Assembly (NCBI RefSeq): GCF_020639365.1
Contig: NZ_JAINUL010000001.1
Location: 6,881,130 to 6,945,129, forward strand
DNA from: Streptomyces flavotricini
Lineage (GTDB): Bacteria > Actinomycetota > Actinomycetes > Streptomycetales > Streptomycetaceae
Direction: 5' to 3'
Length of the DNA stretch: 64,000 nucleotides
This document shows positions 41,753-51,152 of the stretch, piece by piece. The notes beneath the pieces were generated by a model. It saw nothing but the letters and a program-made list of their open reading frames with translations. It ran no database searches and was not told the DNA's origin. Every line of letters begins with the position of its first letter. Within the stretch, counting starts at the first letter, position 1. A program made the translations under genes and the position numbers.

Positions 41753-42811
41753 ATGTCGAAGCTGGGAGATCTCGGCGCCAAGCTGTACCGCGGTGAGGTC
41801 GGCTACGACTTCGTCGGCAAGCGTTTCGTCTGGTACGGCGTTTCCATCCTGATCACCATCACGGCGATCGTGGCCCTGGCCGTCCAGGGCCTCAACATGG
41901 GCATCGAGTTCAAGGGCGGTGCCGTCTTCACCACCCCGAAGACGGCGGTGTCGGTGACCCAGGCCACCGACGACGCCGAGAGGGCCTCCGGCCACCAGGC
42001 GATCGTCCAGAAGCTCGGCAACGGCACCCTGCGCATCCAGATCTCCAGCCTGGACCCCGCGCAGGCCAACGCCGTCAAGACCAAGCTCGCGGCCGACCTC
42101 AAGGTGCCCGAGGCCGACATCAACGCGGACCTGGTCGGCCCCAGCTGGGGTGACCAGATCGCGAACAAGGCGTGGACCGGCCTCGGCATCTTCATGGTCC
42201 TCGTGGTGATCTACCTCGCCATCGCCTTCGAGTGGCGTATGGCGGTCGCCGCGCTGATCGCCCTGATCCACGACCTCACCATCACCGTCGGCGTGTACGC
42301 GCTGGTCGGCTTCGAGGTCACTCCGGGCACCGTGATCGGTCTGCTGACGATCCTCGGTTACTCCCTCTACGACACCGTCGTCGTCTTCGACGGTCTGAAG
42401 GAGGGCTCGAAGGACATCACCAAGCAGACCCGCTACACGTTCAGCGAGATCGCCAACCGCAGCATCAACGGCACGCTGGTCCGCTCGATCAACACCACCG
42501 TCGTGGCGCTGCTCCCCGTCGGGGCGCTGCTCTTCATCGGCGGCGGCCTCCTGGACGCCGGCATGCTGAACGACATCTCGCTGTCGCTCTTCGTCGGCCT
42601 CGCGGCCGGTGCGTACTCCTCGATCTTCATCGCGACCCCGCTGGTCGTCGACCTCAAGGAGCGCGAGCCGGCGATGAAGGCGCTGAAGAAGCGGGTGCTC
42701 GCCAAGCGGGCGGCCGCGGTGGCCAAGGGCGAGTCCCCGGAGGACGAGGGCTTCGAGGCCGCCGACGGCCCGCAGGTCGTGGCCCAGGGCCGTGCCGGGC
42801 GGCGCCGGTGA
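41753..42811 (+). CDS. secF: Protein export membrane protein SecF
   Basis: 352 aa from ATG 41753. Six membrane helices with an exported P1-like domain (about 45-130) and the conserved GYSLYDTVVVFDGLKE segment. The C-terminal tail is charged. Its stop shares GTGA with apt. Confidence 0.97.
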   Translation: MSKLGDLGAKLYRGEVGYDFVGKRFVWYGVSILITITAIVALAVQGLNMGIEFKGGAVFTTPKTAVSVTQATDDAERASGHQAIVQKLGNGTLRIQISSLDPAQANAVKTKLAADLKVPEADINADLVGPSWGDQIANKAWTGLGIFMVLVVIYLAIAFEWRMAVAALIALIHDLTITVGVYALVGFEVTPGTVIGLLTILGYSLYDTVVVFDGLKEGSKDITKQTRYTFSEIANRSINGTLVRSINTTVVALLPVGALLFIGGGLLDAGMLNDISLSLFVGLAAGAYSSIFIATPLVVDLKEREPAMKALKKRVLAKRAAAVAKGESPEDEGFEAADGPQVVAQGRAGRRR

Positions 42812-43359
42812 GCACGCTGTCCCCCGAGGCGCGCGAGCTGCTGCTCGGCCGGATCAAGGACGTGGCGGACTACCCGAAGCCGGGCGTGATGTTCAAGGAC
42901 ATCACCCCGCTGCTGGCCGACCCGAAGGCCTTCGCGGCCCTGACGGACGCGCTGGTGGAGCTGGCCGGGCAGTACGGCGCGACGAAGATCGTCGGGCTGG
43001 AGGCGCGCGGATTCATCCTCGCGGCGCCCGTGGCGGTCCAGGCGGGCATCGGCTTCGTGCCGGTGCGCAAGGCCGGGAAGCTGCCCGGTGCGACGCTGGC
43101 CCAGTCGTACGAGCTGGAGTACGGGACGGCGGAGATCGAGGTCCACGCCGAAGACCTGTCGGCCGGTGACCGGGTCATGGTCATCGACGACGTCCTGGCC
43201 ACCGGCGGCACCGCCGAAGCCTCGCTCTCGCTGATCCGGCGGGCCGGGGCGGAGGTCGCCGGGGTGGCGGTCCTGATGGAGCTGTCGTTCCTGCCGGGCC
43301 GTGAACGGCTGGGCGGCGCCCTCGCGGGCGCCCCGCTGGACGCCCTGATCGTCGTCTGA
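42808..43359 (+). CDS. apt: Adenine phosphoribosyltransferase
   Basis: 183 aa from GTG 42808, overlapping secF. The PRPP-binding motif VMVIDDVLATGGT is intact, and LEARGFILAAPVA forms the adenine-site loop. It salvages adenine to AMP. Its place directly before relA, the (p)ppGpp enzyme, is conserved in actinobacteria. Confidence 0.97.
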   Translation: MSTLSPEARELLLGRIKDVADYPKPGVMFKDITPLLADPKAFAALTDALVELAGQYGATKIVGLEARGFILAAPVAVQAGIGFVPVRKAGKLPGATLAQSYELEYGTAEIEVHAEDLSAGDRVMVIDDVLATGGTAEASLSLIRRAGAEVAGVAVLMELSFLPGRERLGGALAGAPLDALIVV

Positions 43360-43373
43360 CCCAGGCTCTGCCG

Positions 43374-43413
43374 AAGCGGCGGGCATCCGGTTCTTCCGGG
43401 TGCCCGCCGCTTT
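43374..43413 (+). terminator. Hairpin terminator after apt
   Basis: A 17-bp stem (43374-43390 with 43396-43412), one G-U pair, five-base loop, then TTT. It separates secDF-apt from relA, so relA is mainly read from its own promoter in 43414-43571. Confidence 0.78.
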
Positions 43414-43571
43414 CGTGTGCGCCGCCGCCGTGACGTCCCGCCCGGGCCCGGGCGGGCAGGGGCTCGCGGAACGAGGGGGCCGAACCCTCGCTACCATGGG
43501 TTGTCCGGACCGGACACGGGCACCGGATCCTCCCCCGCACTTCGTCCGGGGGGACCCCCAGAGGAGCGCTC

Positions 43572-46010
43572 TTGCCAGACGAGGTCCAGCCACTCTCCGC
43601 CGCGCAGCCCGACCCGCAGGCCGAGCGGGCCGCGCAGCCCCCCGCCACGCCCCCGCCGGCCCCGCCCGTGAAGCCCGCGTCCGCGAAGCCCGCGCCCGCG
43701 AAGTCGGCCGGGTCCTCCAACCGCGTGCGCGCCCGGCTCGCCCGCCTCGGCGTCCAGCGTTCCAACCCGTACAACCCGGTACTGGAACCCCTGCTCCGTA
43801 TAGTCCGCAGCAACGACCCGAAGATCGAGACGGCCACCCTCCGCCAGATCGAGCAGGCGTACCAGGTCGCCGAGCGCTGGCACCGCGGCCAGAAGCGCAA
43901 GAGCGGCGACCCGTACATCACCCATCCGCTCGCCGTGACCACCATCCTCGCCGAGCTCGGCATGGATCCGGCCACCCTGATGGCCGGTCTGCTGCACGAC
44001 ACGGTCGAGGACACCGAGTACGGGCTGGAGGACCTGCGCCGCGACTTCGGCGACGCCGTGGCCCTGCTCGTGGACGGCGTCACCAAGCTCGACCGGGTCA
44101 AGTTCGGCGAGGCCGCGCAGGCCGAGACCGTACGCAAGATGGTCGTCGCCATGGCCAAGGACCCCCGCGTCCTGGTCATCAAGCTCGCCGACCGCCTGCA
44201 CAACATGCGCACCATGCGCTACCTCAAGCGGGAGAAGCAGGAGAAGAAGGCCCGCGAGACCCTCGAGATCTACGCCCCGCTCGCGCACCGGCTGGGCATG
44301 AACACGATCAAGTGGGAGCTGGAGGACCTCTCCTTCGCGATCCTCTACCCGAAGATGTACGACGAGATCGTCCGCCTCGTCGCCGAGCGCGCGCCCAAGC
44401 GCGACGAGTACCTCACCGTCGTCACCGACGAGGTCCAGACCGACCTCCGCGCCGCCCGCATCAAGGCCACCGTCACCGGTCGCCCCAAGCACTACTACAG
44501 CGTCTACCAGAAGATGATCGTCCGCGGCCGTGACTTCGCGGAGATCTACGACCTGGTGGGCATCCGCGTCCTCGTCGACACCGTCCGGGACTGCTACGCG
44601 GCCCTCGGCACGGTGCACGCGCGCTGGAACCCGGTCCCCGGCCGGTTCAAGGACTACATCGCGATGCCCAAGTTCAACATGTACCAGTCGCTCCACACGA
44701 CGGTCATCGGACCCAGCGGCAAGCCCGTCGAACTGCAGATCCGCACCTTCGACATGCACCGCCGCGCCGAGTACGGCATCGCCGCCCACTGGAAGTACAA
44801 GCAGCAGACCGTCGCCGGCACCTCCAAGGTCCGCACCGACGTCCCGCAGGCCGCCAAGGGCAGCGCCGGCCAGGACACGGTCAACGACATGGCCTGGCTG
44901 CGCCAGCTGCTGGACTGGCAGAAGGAGACCGAGGACCCCGGCGAGTTCCTCGACTCGCTGCGCTTCGACCTCTCCCGCAACGAGGTCTTCGTCTTCACGC
45001 CCAAGGGCGACGTCATCGCGCTGCCCGCCGGAGCCACCCCCGTGGACTTCGCGTACGCAGTCCACACCGAGGTCGGCCACCGGACCATAGGCGCCCGCGT
45101 CAACGGCCGCCTCGTCCCGCTCGAATCGACCCTGGACAACGGAGACCTCGTCGAGGTCTTCACCTCCAAGGCCGAGGGCGCCGGCCCCTCGCGCGACTGG
45201 CTGGGCTTCGTCAAGTCCCCGCGGGCCCGCAACAAGATCCGCGCCTGGTTCTCCAAGGAGCGCCGGGAGGAGGCCATCGAGCACGGCAAGGACGCCATCG
45301 CGCGGGCCATGCGCAAGCAGAACCTGCCGATCCAGCGCATCCTCACCGGCGACTCGCTCGTCACCCTCGCGCACGAGATGCGCTACCCCGACATCTCCTC
45401 CCTGTACGCGGCGATCGGCGAGGGCCACGTGGCCGCGCAGGGCGTCGTGCAGAAGCTGGTGCAGGCCCTCGGCGGCGAGGAAGCGGCCAACGAGGACATC
45501 GAGGAGAGCGTCCCGCCCTCCCGGACCCGGGGCACGCGCCGCAAGAACGCCGACCCGGGCGTGGTCGTCAAGGGCGTCGACGACGTGTGGGTCAAGCTGG
45601 CCCGCTGCTGCACCCCGGTCCCGGGCGACCCGATCGTCGGCTTCGTCACGCGCGGCAGCGGCGTGTCGGTCCACCGGGCGGACTGCGTCAACGTGGACTC
45701 CCTCTCCCAGGAGCCCGAGCGGATGCTGGAAGTCGAATGGGCACCCACCCAGTCCTCCGTCTTCCTGGTCGCCATCCAGGTCGAGGCGCTGGACCGGTCC
45801 CGGCTGCTGTCCGACGTCACCCGCGTCCTGTCGGACCAGCACGTGAACATCCTCTCGGCGGCCGTCCAGACCTCGCGCGACCGCGTGGCCACCTCCCGCT
45901 TCACCTTCGAGATGGGCGACCCCAAGCACCTGGGCCACGTCCTGAAGGCCGTACGGGGCGTCGAGGGCGTCTACGACGTCTACCGGGTCACCTCGGCCCG
46001 GCGGCCGTAG
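43572..46010 (+). CDS. relA: Bifunctional (p)ppGpp synthetase/hydrolase RelA
   Basis: 812 aa from a TTG start at 43572 with GAGGAG five bases upstream. N-terminal ~50 residues are Pro/Ala-rich. The HD hydrolase domain is intact (ITHPL with H118, LLHDTVEDT with H142-D143, IKLADRLHNMRT). The synthetase domain follows (RPKHYYSVYQKM, LVGIRVLVD), then TGS (about 470-530, VFVFTPKGDVIALP), a zinc-finger-like region with ARCCTPVPGD, and a C-terminal ACT domain. It should therefore both make and degrade the alarmone. In Streptomyces it links starvation to growth arrest and antibiotic onset. The rare TTG start may limit its rate of synthesis. Confidence 0.97.
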   Translation: MPDEVQPLSAAQPDPQAERAAQPPATPPPAPPVKPASAKPAPAKSAGSSNRVRARLARLGVQRSNPYNPVLEPLLRIVRSNDPKIETATLRQIEQAYQVAERWHRGQKRKSGDPYITHPLAVTTILAELGMDPATLMAGLLHDTVEDTEYGLEDLRRDFGDAVALLVDGVTKLDRVKFGEAAQAETVRKMVVAMAKDPRVLVIKLADRLHNMRTMRYLKREKQEKKARETLEIYAPLAHRLGMNTIKWELEDLSFAILYPKMYDEIVRLVAERAPKRDEYLTVVTDEVQTDLRAARIKATVTGRPKHYYSVYQKMIVRGRDFAEIYDLVGIRVLVDTVRDCYAALGTVHARWNPVPGRFKDYIAMPKFNMYQSLHTTVIGPSGKPVELQIRTFDMHRRAEYGIAAHWKYKQQTVAGTSKVRTDVPQAAKGSAGQDTVNDMAWLRQLLDWQKETEDPGEFLDSLRFDLSRNEVFVFTPKGDVIALPAGATPVDFAYAVHTEVGHRTIGARVNGRLVPLESTLDNGDLVEVFTSKAEGAGPSRDWLGFVKSPRARNKIRAWFSKERREEAIEHGKDAIARAMRKQNLPIQRILTGDSLVTLAHEMRYPDISSLYAAIGEGHVAAQGVVQKLVQALGGEEAANEDIEESVPPSRTRGTRRKNADPGVVVKGVDDVWVKLARCCTPVPGDPIVGFVTRGSGVSVHRADCVNVDSLSQEPERMLEVEWAPTQSSVFLVAIQVEALDRSRLLSDVTRVLSDQHVNILSAAVQTSRDRVATSRFTFEMGDPKHLGHVLKAVRGVEGVYDVYRVTSARRP

Positions 46011-46040
46011 CCGCCCGCCCGAGGGCGCGCGGCGCACGTA

Positions 46041-46078
46041 CGAGGGCCCCGGTACGCGATCGCGTACCGGGGCCCTCG
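46041..46078. terminator. Perfect 18-bp palindromic terminator between relA and the DUF349 gene
   Basis: Arms 46041-46058 (CGAGGGCCCCGGTACGCG) and 46061-46078, fully complementary with a two-base gap. It stands between convergent genes and is symmetric, so it should stop transcription from both sides. Confidence 0.85.
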
Positions 46079-46098
46079 TGCACGTACGGGCGGAGTGA

Positions 46099-47328
46099 CT
46101 AGCCGCCGAACTCCTCCAGACCCTTCAGGGCCTGGTCCAGCAGGGCCTGGCGGCCCTCCAGCTCGCGCGAGAGCTTGTCGGCCCTCGCGTTGTTGCCCGC
46201 CGCGCGGGCCGCGTCGATCTGCTCACGCAGCTTGTCGACCGCCGCCTGGAGCTGACCCGTCAGACCGGCCGCACGGGCCCGCGCCTCCGGGTTCGTACGA
46301 CGCCACTCGCCCTCCTCGGCCTCCTGGATCGCACGCTCCACCGCGTGCATCCGGCCCTCGACCTTCGGCCGGGCGTCGCGCGGCACGTGGCCGATGCCCT
46401 CCCAGCGCTCGTTGAGGGAGCGGAACGCGGCGCGGGCCGCCTTCAGGTCCGTCACGGGGACGAGCTTCTCGGCCTCGTCGGCCAGCTCCTCCTTCAGCTT
46501 CAGGTTCTCCACCTGTTCGGCGTCGCGCTCCGCGAAGACCTCGCTGCGCGCCGCGAAGAACACGTCCTGCGCACCGCGGAAACGGTTCCACAGATCGTCC
46601 TCGGACTCGCGCTGCGCCCGGCCCGCCGCCTTCCAGTCCGCCATCAGCTCGCGGTAGCGGGCGGCCGTCGGACCCCAGTCGGTCGACTTCGACAGAGACT
46701 CGGCCTCCGCGACCAGCTTCTCCTTGACCTTGCGGGCGTCCTCGCGCTGCGCGTCGAGCGAGGCGAAGTGCGCCTTGCGGCGCTTGGAGAAGGCGGAACG
46801 GGCGTGCGAGAAGCGGTGCCACAGCTCGTCGTCCGACTTGCGGTCCAGGCGCGGCAGACCCTTCCAGATGTCCACCAGGGCCCGGAGCCGCTCGCCCGCA
46901 CTGCGCCACTGGTCGCTCTGCGCCAGCTGCTCGGCCTCGGCCACCAGCGCGTCCTTGGCCGCACGGGCCTCGTCCGTCTGCTTGGCCTTCTGGACCTTGC
47001 GCTCCTCGCGCCGCGAGTCCACGGTCGCGACGAGCTTGTCCAGCCGGACGCGCAGGGCGTCGAGGTCGCCCACGGCGTGGTGCTCCTCCACCTGCGTGCG
47101 CAGGTGGTCGATGGCCGTCTGCGCGTCCTTGGCGGACAGATCGGTGGTCCGCACCCGGCGTTCGAGGAGGCCGATCTCGACCACCAGGCCCTCGTACTTG
47201 CGCTCGAAGTAGGCCAGAGCCTCCTCGGGGGTGCCCGCCTGCCAGGAGCCGACGACCTTCTCGCCCTCGGCAGTACGCACGTACACGGTGCCCGTCTCGT
47301 CGACGCGGCCCCACGGGTCGCTGCTCAC
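46099..47328 (-). CDS. DUF349 coiled-coil protein
   Basis: 409 aa from a GTG at 47328 with GGAGGAGG upstream; the longer frame to 47454 has no ribosome site. Several copies of the DUF349 repeat (about 70 residues each, with WKAAGRAQRESEDDLWNRFRGAQD-like sequence, e.g. DDLWNRFRGAQDVFFAAR) alternate with charged Glu/Arg/Lys coiled coils. The protein is soluble. DUF349 proteins have no agreed biochemical role in bacteria. Its position between relA and a cyclophilin gene is conserved in Streptomyces. Confidence 0.9.
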   Translation of the reverse strand: MSSDPWGRVDETGTVYVRTAEGEKVVGSWQAGTPEEALAYFERKYEGLVVEIGLLERRVRTTDLSAKDAQTAIDHLRTQVEEHHAVGDLDALRVRLDKLVATVDSRREERKVQKAKQTDEARAAKDALVAEAEQLAQSDQWRSAGERLRALVDIWKGLPRLDRKSDDELWHRFSHARSAFSKRRKAHFASLDAQREDARKVKEKLVAEAESLSKSTDWGPTAARYRELMADWKAAGRAQRESEDDLWNRFRGAQDVFFAARSEVFAERDAEQVENLKLKEELADEAEKLVPVTDLKAARAAFRSLNERWEGIGHVPRDARPKVEGRMHAVERAIQEAEEGEWRRTNPEARARAAGLTGQLQAAVDKLREQIDAARAAGNNARADKLSRELEGRQALLDQALKGLEEFGG

Positions 47329-47518
47329 AGCGCCTCCTCCACCTGATGCCTGCGAGGGGTTCGCCCCCTGGGCATCGTCCACAGTTTCCTGGGGCGGGCA
47401 GCGCCCGCCCTGCACAACGCCAACATAGGCGACCGCCGGGCCGGCTGTCCGCATCCCGCACGACGGAATATCGCCGTACGGGCCGGACGCCGGCCGGGCC
47501 CGGGGCCGCCGGAACCCG

Positions 47519-48301
47519 TCAGTTCTGGGTGACGGCGCCCTTCTGGATGGTCACCGGGGTCTTCGGGGCCCCGTCCTGGCCACCGTCGGCCGTACCGGCC
47601 TTGGCCACCTCCTCCAGCGCCTTCAGACCCGCCGCGTCGATCTTGCCGAACGGCGTGTACGACGGAGCCAGCGGGCTGTCCTTGTAGACCAGGAAGAACT
47701 GGCTGCCGCCGCTGTGCGGCTGGCCGGTATTGGCCATCGCCACCGTGCCCGCCGGGTAGATCACCTGGCCCTGCTCGTTCGGCTTGCCCAGCGAGTCGAG
47801 GTTCTCGTCCGCGATGGTGTAGCCGGGGCCGCCCATGCCGGTGCCCTCCGGGTCGCCGCACTGCAGCACGAAGATCCCGGAGGTGGTCAGGCGGTGGCAC
47901 TTGGTGTTGTCGAAGAAGCCCTTGTCCGCGAGCGCCTTGAACGAGTTGACGGTCTCCGGCGTCTTCGCCGCGTCCATCTCGAACTTGATCTCACCCGCGG
48001 TGGTCTTCAGGTCGAACGTGTACTTCGCGTTCTTGTCGATCGCCATCGCCGGCGCGGGCGACTGCTTCGCCGACGGGGAGGCCGACGGGCTCGCCGCCGG
48101 ATCCGCCGCGCTGTCCTTCTTGTCCTTGTCGAAGACACCGCCCACGACGAGGCCCACCAGCGTGGCGACCACGACGGCCACCGCCGCGCCGATCACCGCC
48201 GCCCGCTGCCGCGCCTTGCGGCGGGCCTCGGCCCGGCGCTTCTGCTGGCGCTCGTACTTCTCCCTGGCGAGCTGTCGCCGCCGCTGATCGCTCGTGACCA
48301 C
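47519..48301 (-). CDS. Membrane-anchored cyclophilin-type peptidyl-prolyl isomerase
   Basis: 260 aa from GTG 48301. A basic coiled-coil start (RRRQLAREKYERQQKRRAEA) and one transmembrane helix (37-55) are followed by a Ser/Pro linker and then the cyclophilin domain (about 85-250): NSFKALADKGFFDNTKCHRL, MANTGQPHSGGSQFFLVY (the PPIase core QFFL), and FGKIDAAGL. A signal-anchor with a basic N-side places the domain outside the cell, where it would speed folding of exported proteins. Confidence 0.92.
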   Translation of the reverse strand: MVTSDQRRRQLAREKYERQQKRRAEARRKARQRAAVIGAAVAVVVATLVGLVVGGVFDKDKKDSAADPAASPSASPSAKQSPAPAMAIDKNAKYTFDLKTTAGEIKFEMDAAKTPETVNSFKALADKGFFDNTKCHRLTTSGIFVLQCGDPEGTGMGGPGYTIADENLDSLGKPNEQGQVIYPAGTVAMANTGQPHSGGSQFFLVYKDSPLAPSYTPFGKIDAAGLKALEEVAKAGTADGGQDGAPKTPVTIQKGAVTQN

Positions 48302-48464
48302 CGGGTCGTCTCCTTGTACGTGTATGGCACCGCTGTCCGGGCTCGGTTAGGCCGTACCGTATATGGGTTCGCTGTGGAACGAGCGGCGCCGGTAGGCTCT
48401 GAGCAGCGGCATTCCGATCTCGGCCGCTGCCGAAGCTCCCGCCGGACGACGATTGAGGACGAAC

Positions 48465-49175
48465 GTGCTGATTGCCGGGTTCCCCGCCGGGGCCTGGGGG
48501 ACCAACTGTTACGTGGTCGCCCCCGCCGCCGGTGAGGAGTGCGTCATCATCGACCCGGGCCACCAGGCCACCCAGGGTGTCGAGGAGACGCTGAGGAAGC
48601 ATCGGCTCAAGCCCGTCGCGGTCGTCCTCACCCACGGCCACATCGACCATGTGGCCTCGGTGGTCCCGGTGTGCGGAGCACACGACGTACCGGCCTGGAT
48701 CCACCCCGAGGACCGCTTCATGATGAGCGACCCGGAGAAGGCACTGGGCCGCTCCCTGGGAGCGCAGCTGATGGGCGAGCTCACGGTGGGGGAGCCCTCC
48801 GACGTGAAGGAGCTCACCGACGGCGCGAAGCTGGCGCTGGCGGGCATGGAGCTCACCGTGTCGCACGCGCCCGGGCATACCAGGGGGTCGGTGACCTTCG
48901 GGATGCCCGAGGCGGGGGACATCCCCCCGTTGCTGTTCTCGGGCGACCTGCTCTTCGCCGGCTCCATCGGACGTACCGACTTCCCGGGCGGCAGCCACGC
49001 CGACATGCTCGAGTCGCTGGCCCGCGTGTGCCTGCCGCTCGACGACTCGACCGTGGTGCTGCCCGGTCACAACGAGCACACGACCATTGGCCGTGAGCGC
49101 GCCACCAACCCGTACCTGCGGCAGGTGGCCGCCGGCCTGGGAGACGGCTTCACGTCTCCACGACGAGGAATGTGA
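48465..49175 (+). CDS. MBL-fold hydrolase (glyoxalase II-like)
   Basis: 236 aa from GTG 48465, chosen because GAGGA lies four bases upstream; an in-frame TTG at 48453 is less suitable. The metal-binding motif is THGHIDHV, with further ligands in SHAPGHTRGS, FSGDLLFAGSIGRTD and LPGHNEHTTIG. It should hydrolyse a thioester or similar bond with a two-metal centre; glyoxalase II is the closest known function. Its stop is only 10 bases before the hisS start. Confidence 0.92.
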   Translation: MLIAGFPAGAWGTNCYVVAPAAGEECVIIDPGHQATQGVEETLRKHRLKPVAVVLTHGHIDHVASVVPVCGAHDVPAWIHPEDRFMMSDPEKALGRSLGAQLMGELTVGEPSDVKELTDGAKLALAGMELTVSHAPGHTRGSVTFGMPEAGDIPPLLFSGDLLFAGSIGRTDFPGGSHADMLESLARVCLPLDDSTVVLPGHNEHTTIGRERATNPYLRQVAAGLGDGFTSPRRGM

Positions 49176-49185
49176 CGAGAGTTTC

Positions 49186-50445
49186 GTGAGCACCTTCAAG
49201 GCCCCCAAGGGCACGTACGACCTGATCCCGCCGTACTCGGCGAAGTACCTGGCCGTCCGCGACGCCATCTCCGGGCCCCTGCGGCTGTCCGGCTACGGGT
49301 ACGTCGAGACGCCGGGCTTCGAGGACGTCGACCTGTTCGCGCGCGGTGTCGGTGAGTCCACCGACATCGTGACCAAGGAGATGTACACCCTCACGACGAA
49401 GGGCGGGGCCAACCTCGCGCTGCGCCCCGAGGGCACCGCCTCCGTGCTGCGCGCGGCGCTGGAGGCGAACCTGCACAAGGCCGGCGGCCTGCCGGTGAAG
49501 CTCTGGTACTCGGGCTCGTACTACCGCTACGAGCGCCCGCAGAAGGGCCGCTACCGCCACTTCTCGCAGGTCGGTGCCGAGGCGATCGGTGCCGAGGACC
49601 CGGCGCTGGACGCCGAGCTGATCATCCTGGCCGACCAGGCGTACCGCACGCTGGGCCTGCGCAACTTCCGGATCCTGCTGAACTCGCTGGGCGACAAGGA
49701 GTGCCGCCCGGTGTACCGGGAGGCGCTCCAGGCCTTCCTGCGCGGGCTGGACCTGGACGAGGAGACCGTCCGCCGGGCCGAGATCAACCCGCTGCGCGTC
49801 CTCGACGACAAGCGGGCCGAGGTGCAGAAGCAGCTGGTCGGCGCGCCGATGCTGCGGGACTACCTGTGCGACGCGTGCAAGGCGTACCACGAGGAGGTGC
49901 GGGCGCTGATCACGGCGGCCGGGGTCGCCTTCGAGGACGACGAGAAGCTGGTGCGCGGGCTGGACTACTACACGCGGACCACCTTCGAGTTCGTCCACGA
50001 CGGCCTGGGCTCGCAGTCCGCGGTCGGCGGCGGCGGCCGCTACGACGGCCTGTCCGAGATGATCGGCGGACCGGCGCTGCCGTCGGTGGGCTGGGCGCTG
50101 GGCGTGGACCGTACGGTGCTGGCGCTCGAAGCGGAGGGTGTCGAACTGGACATCCCGCCGGCGACGTCGGTGTTCGCGGTGGCGCTGGGCGAGGCGAAGC
50201 CGGTGCTGTTCGGGCTGGTCACGGAGCTCCGCAAGGCCGGGGTCGCGGCCGACATCTCGTACGGCGGCAAGGGCCTCAAGGGGGCCATGAAGGACGCCAA
50301 CCGTTCCGGCGCCCGCTTCGCGATCGTCGCCGGCGACCGCGACCTCGCCGAGGGCGTGGTCCAGCTGAAGGACATGGAGTCCGGGGAGCAGGGGCCGGTC
50401 GCCGTGGCGGACGTGGTCGGGGTCCTGCGGACCAAGCTGGCCTGA
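49186..50445 (+). CDS. hisS: Histidine-tRNA ligase
   Basis: 419 aa from GTG 49186; the frame is open further upstream inside the MBL gene, but the family begins at STFKAPKGTYDLIP. Class II motif 2 (SYYRYERPQKGRYRHFSQ), the HisA loop (LVRGLDYYTRTTFEF) and motif 3 (GWALGVDRT) are all present, followed by the anticodon-binding domain. It is coupled with the MBL gene. Confidence 0.97.
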   Translation: MSTFKAPKGTYDLIPPYSAKYLAVRDAISGPLRLSGYGYVETPGFEDVDLFARGVGESTDIVTKEMYTLTTKGGANLALRPEGTASVLRAALEANLHKAGGLPVKLWYSGSYYRYERPQKGRYRHFSQVGAEAIGAEDPALDAELIILADQAYRTLGLRNFRILLNSLGDKECRPVYREALQAFLRGLDLDEETVRRAEINPLRVLDDKRAEVQKQLVGAPMLRDYLCDACKAYHEEVRALITAAGVAFEDDEKLVRGLDYYTRTTFEFVHDGLGSQSAVGGGGRYDGLSEMIGGPALPSVGWALGVDRTVLALEAEGVELDIPPATSVFAVALGEAKPVLFGLVTELRKAGVAADISYGGKGLKGAMKDANRSGARFAIVAGDRDLAEGVVQLKDMESGEQGPVAVADVVGVLRTKLA

Positions 50446-50460
50446 CGGCCGTCGGTGCCC

Positions 50461-50501
50461 GGCGGGGCCGCAGTGGCGCGGAGCGCCGCCGCGGCCCCGC
50501 C
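50461..50501. terminator. Nested hairpin terminator between hisS and the response-regulator gene
   Basis: Outer arms GGCGGGGCCGC (50461-50471) and 50491-50501 enclose an inner stem (GGCGC/GCGCC, 50475-50487). The genes on both sides converge here. Confidence 0.75.
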
Positions 50502-50509
50502 GTGTCGCG

Positions 50510-51139
50510 TCAGAGCAGGTCGTGCCGCATGGCCGTGGTCACCGCGGCCGTGCGGTCGGTGACCTCCAGCTTCCCGAAGATGCGCAGCAGGTGCGTCTTG
50601 ACGGTGGATTCCGCGACGAACAGGCGGCGGCCGATCTCCGCGTTCGTCGCGCCCTCCGCGACCAGGCGCAGGACCGCCACCTCCCGGTCGGAGAGCCGGG
50701 GGCGCGCGGGGCGGGTGCGCAGGCGGTCCACCAGGCGGCCCGCCACCGAGGGGGCCAGGACCGTCTCGCCCCGTACGGCCGCGCGGACGGCGCCGGCCAG
50801 TTCGGCCCGCGCCATGTCCTTCAGCAGGTAGCCCGCCGCCCCCGCCTCGACCGCCCGCAGGATGTCCCGGTCGTTCTCGTACGTCGTCAGCACCACCACC
50901 CGCACCGGCAGTCCGGCCGCGCTGATCCGGGCGATCGACTCGACGCCGTCGCCGCCCGGCATCCGCAGGTCCATCAGGATCAGGTCCAGGCCGTCGGGGC
51001 CCAGCTCCGCGGCCAGCGCCTCCGCCTGCGGGCCGTTCGCCGCCTCCCCGACGACCTCCAGGTCCGGCTCCGCGCTCAGCATGCCGCGCAGGCCCTCCCG
51101 TACCACCGGATGGTCGTCGGCCAGCAGGATGCGGATCAT
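50510..51139 (-). CDS. NarL/LuxR-type response regulator
   Basis: 209 aa. Receiver domain with acidic pocket LLADDHP, phospho-Asp in LILMDLRMPG (D57), and the KDMA lysine. The C-terminal HTH (LSDREVAVLRLVAEGATNAEI and VAESTVKTHLLRIFGKL) binds DNA. It is the partner of the adjacent kinase, 13 bases away, and probably controls the ABC exporter genes just upstream. Confidence 0.94.
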   Translation of the reverse strand: MIRILLADDHPVVREGLRGMLSAEPDLEVVGEAANGPQAEALAAELGPDGLDLILMDLRMPGGDGVESIARISAAGLPVRVVVLTTYENDRDILRAVEAGAAGYLLKDMARAELAGAVRAAVRGETVLAPSVAGRLVDRLRTRPARPRLSDREVAVLRLVAEGATNAEIGRRLFVAESTVKTHLLRIFGKLEVTDRTAAVTTAMRHDLL

Positions 51140-51152
51140 GTTCGGCGGCTCC

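Noticed and set aside
39155..42271. A ~1,040-codon minus-strand frame opposite yajC-secD
   Set aside because: Low-complexity Val/Gly/Asp/Leu sequence mirrored from the sec genes; no ribosome site or family.
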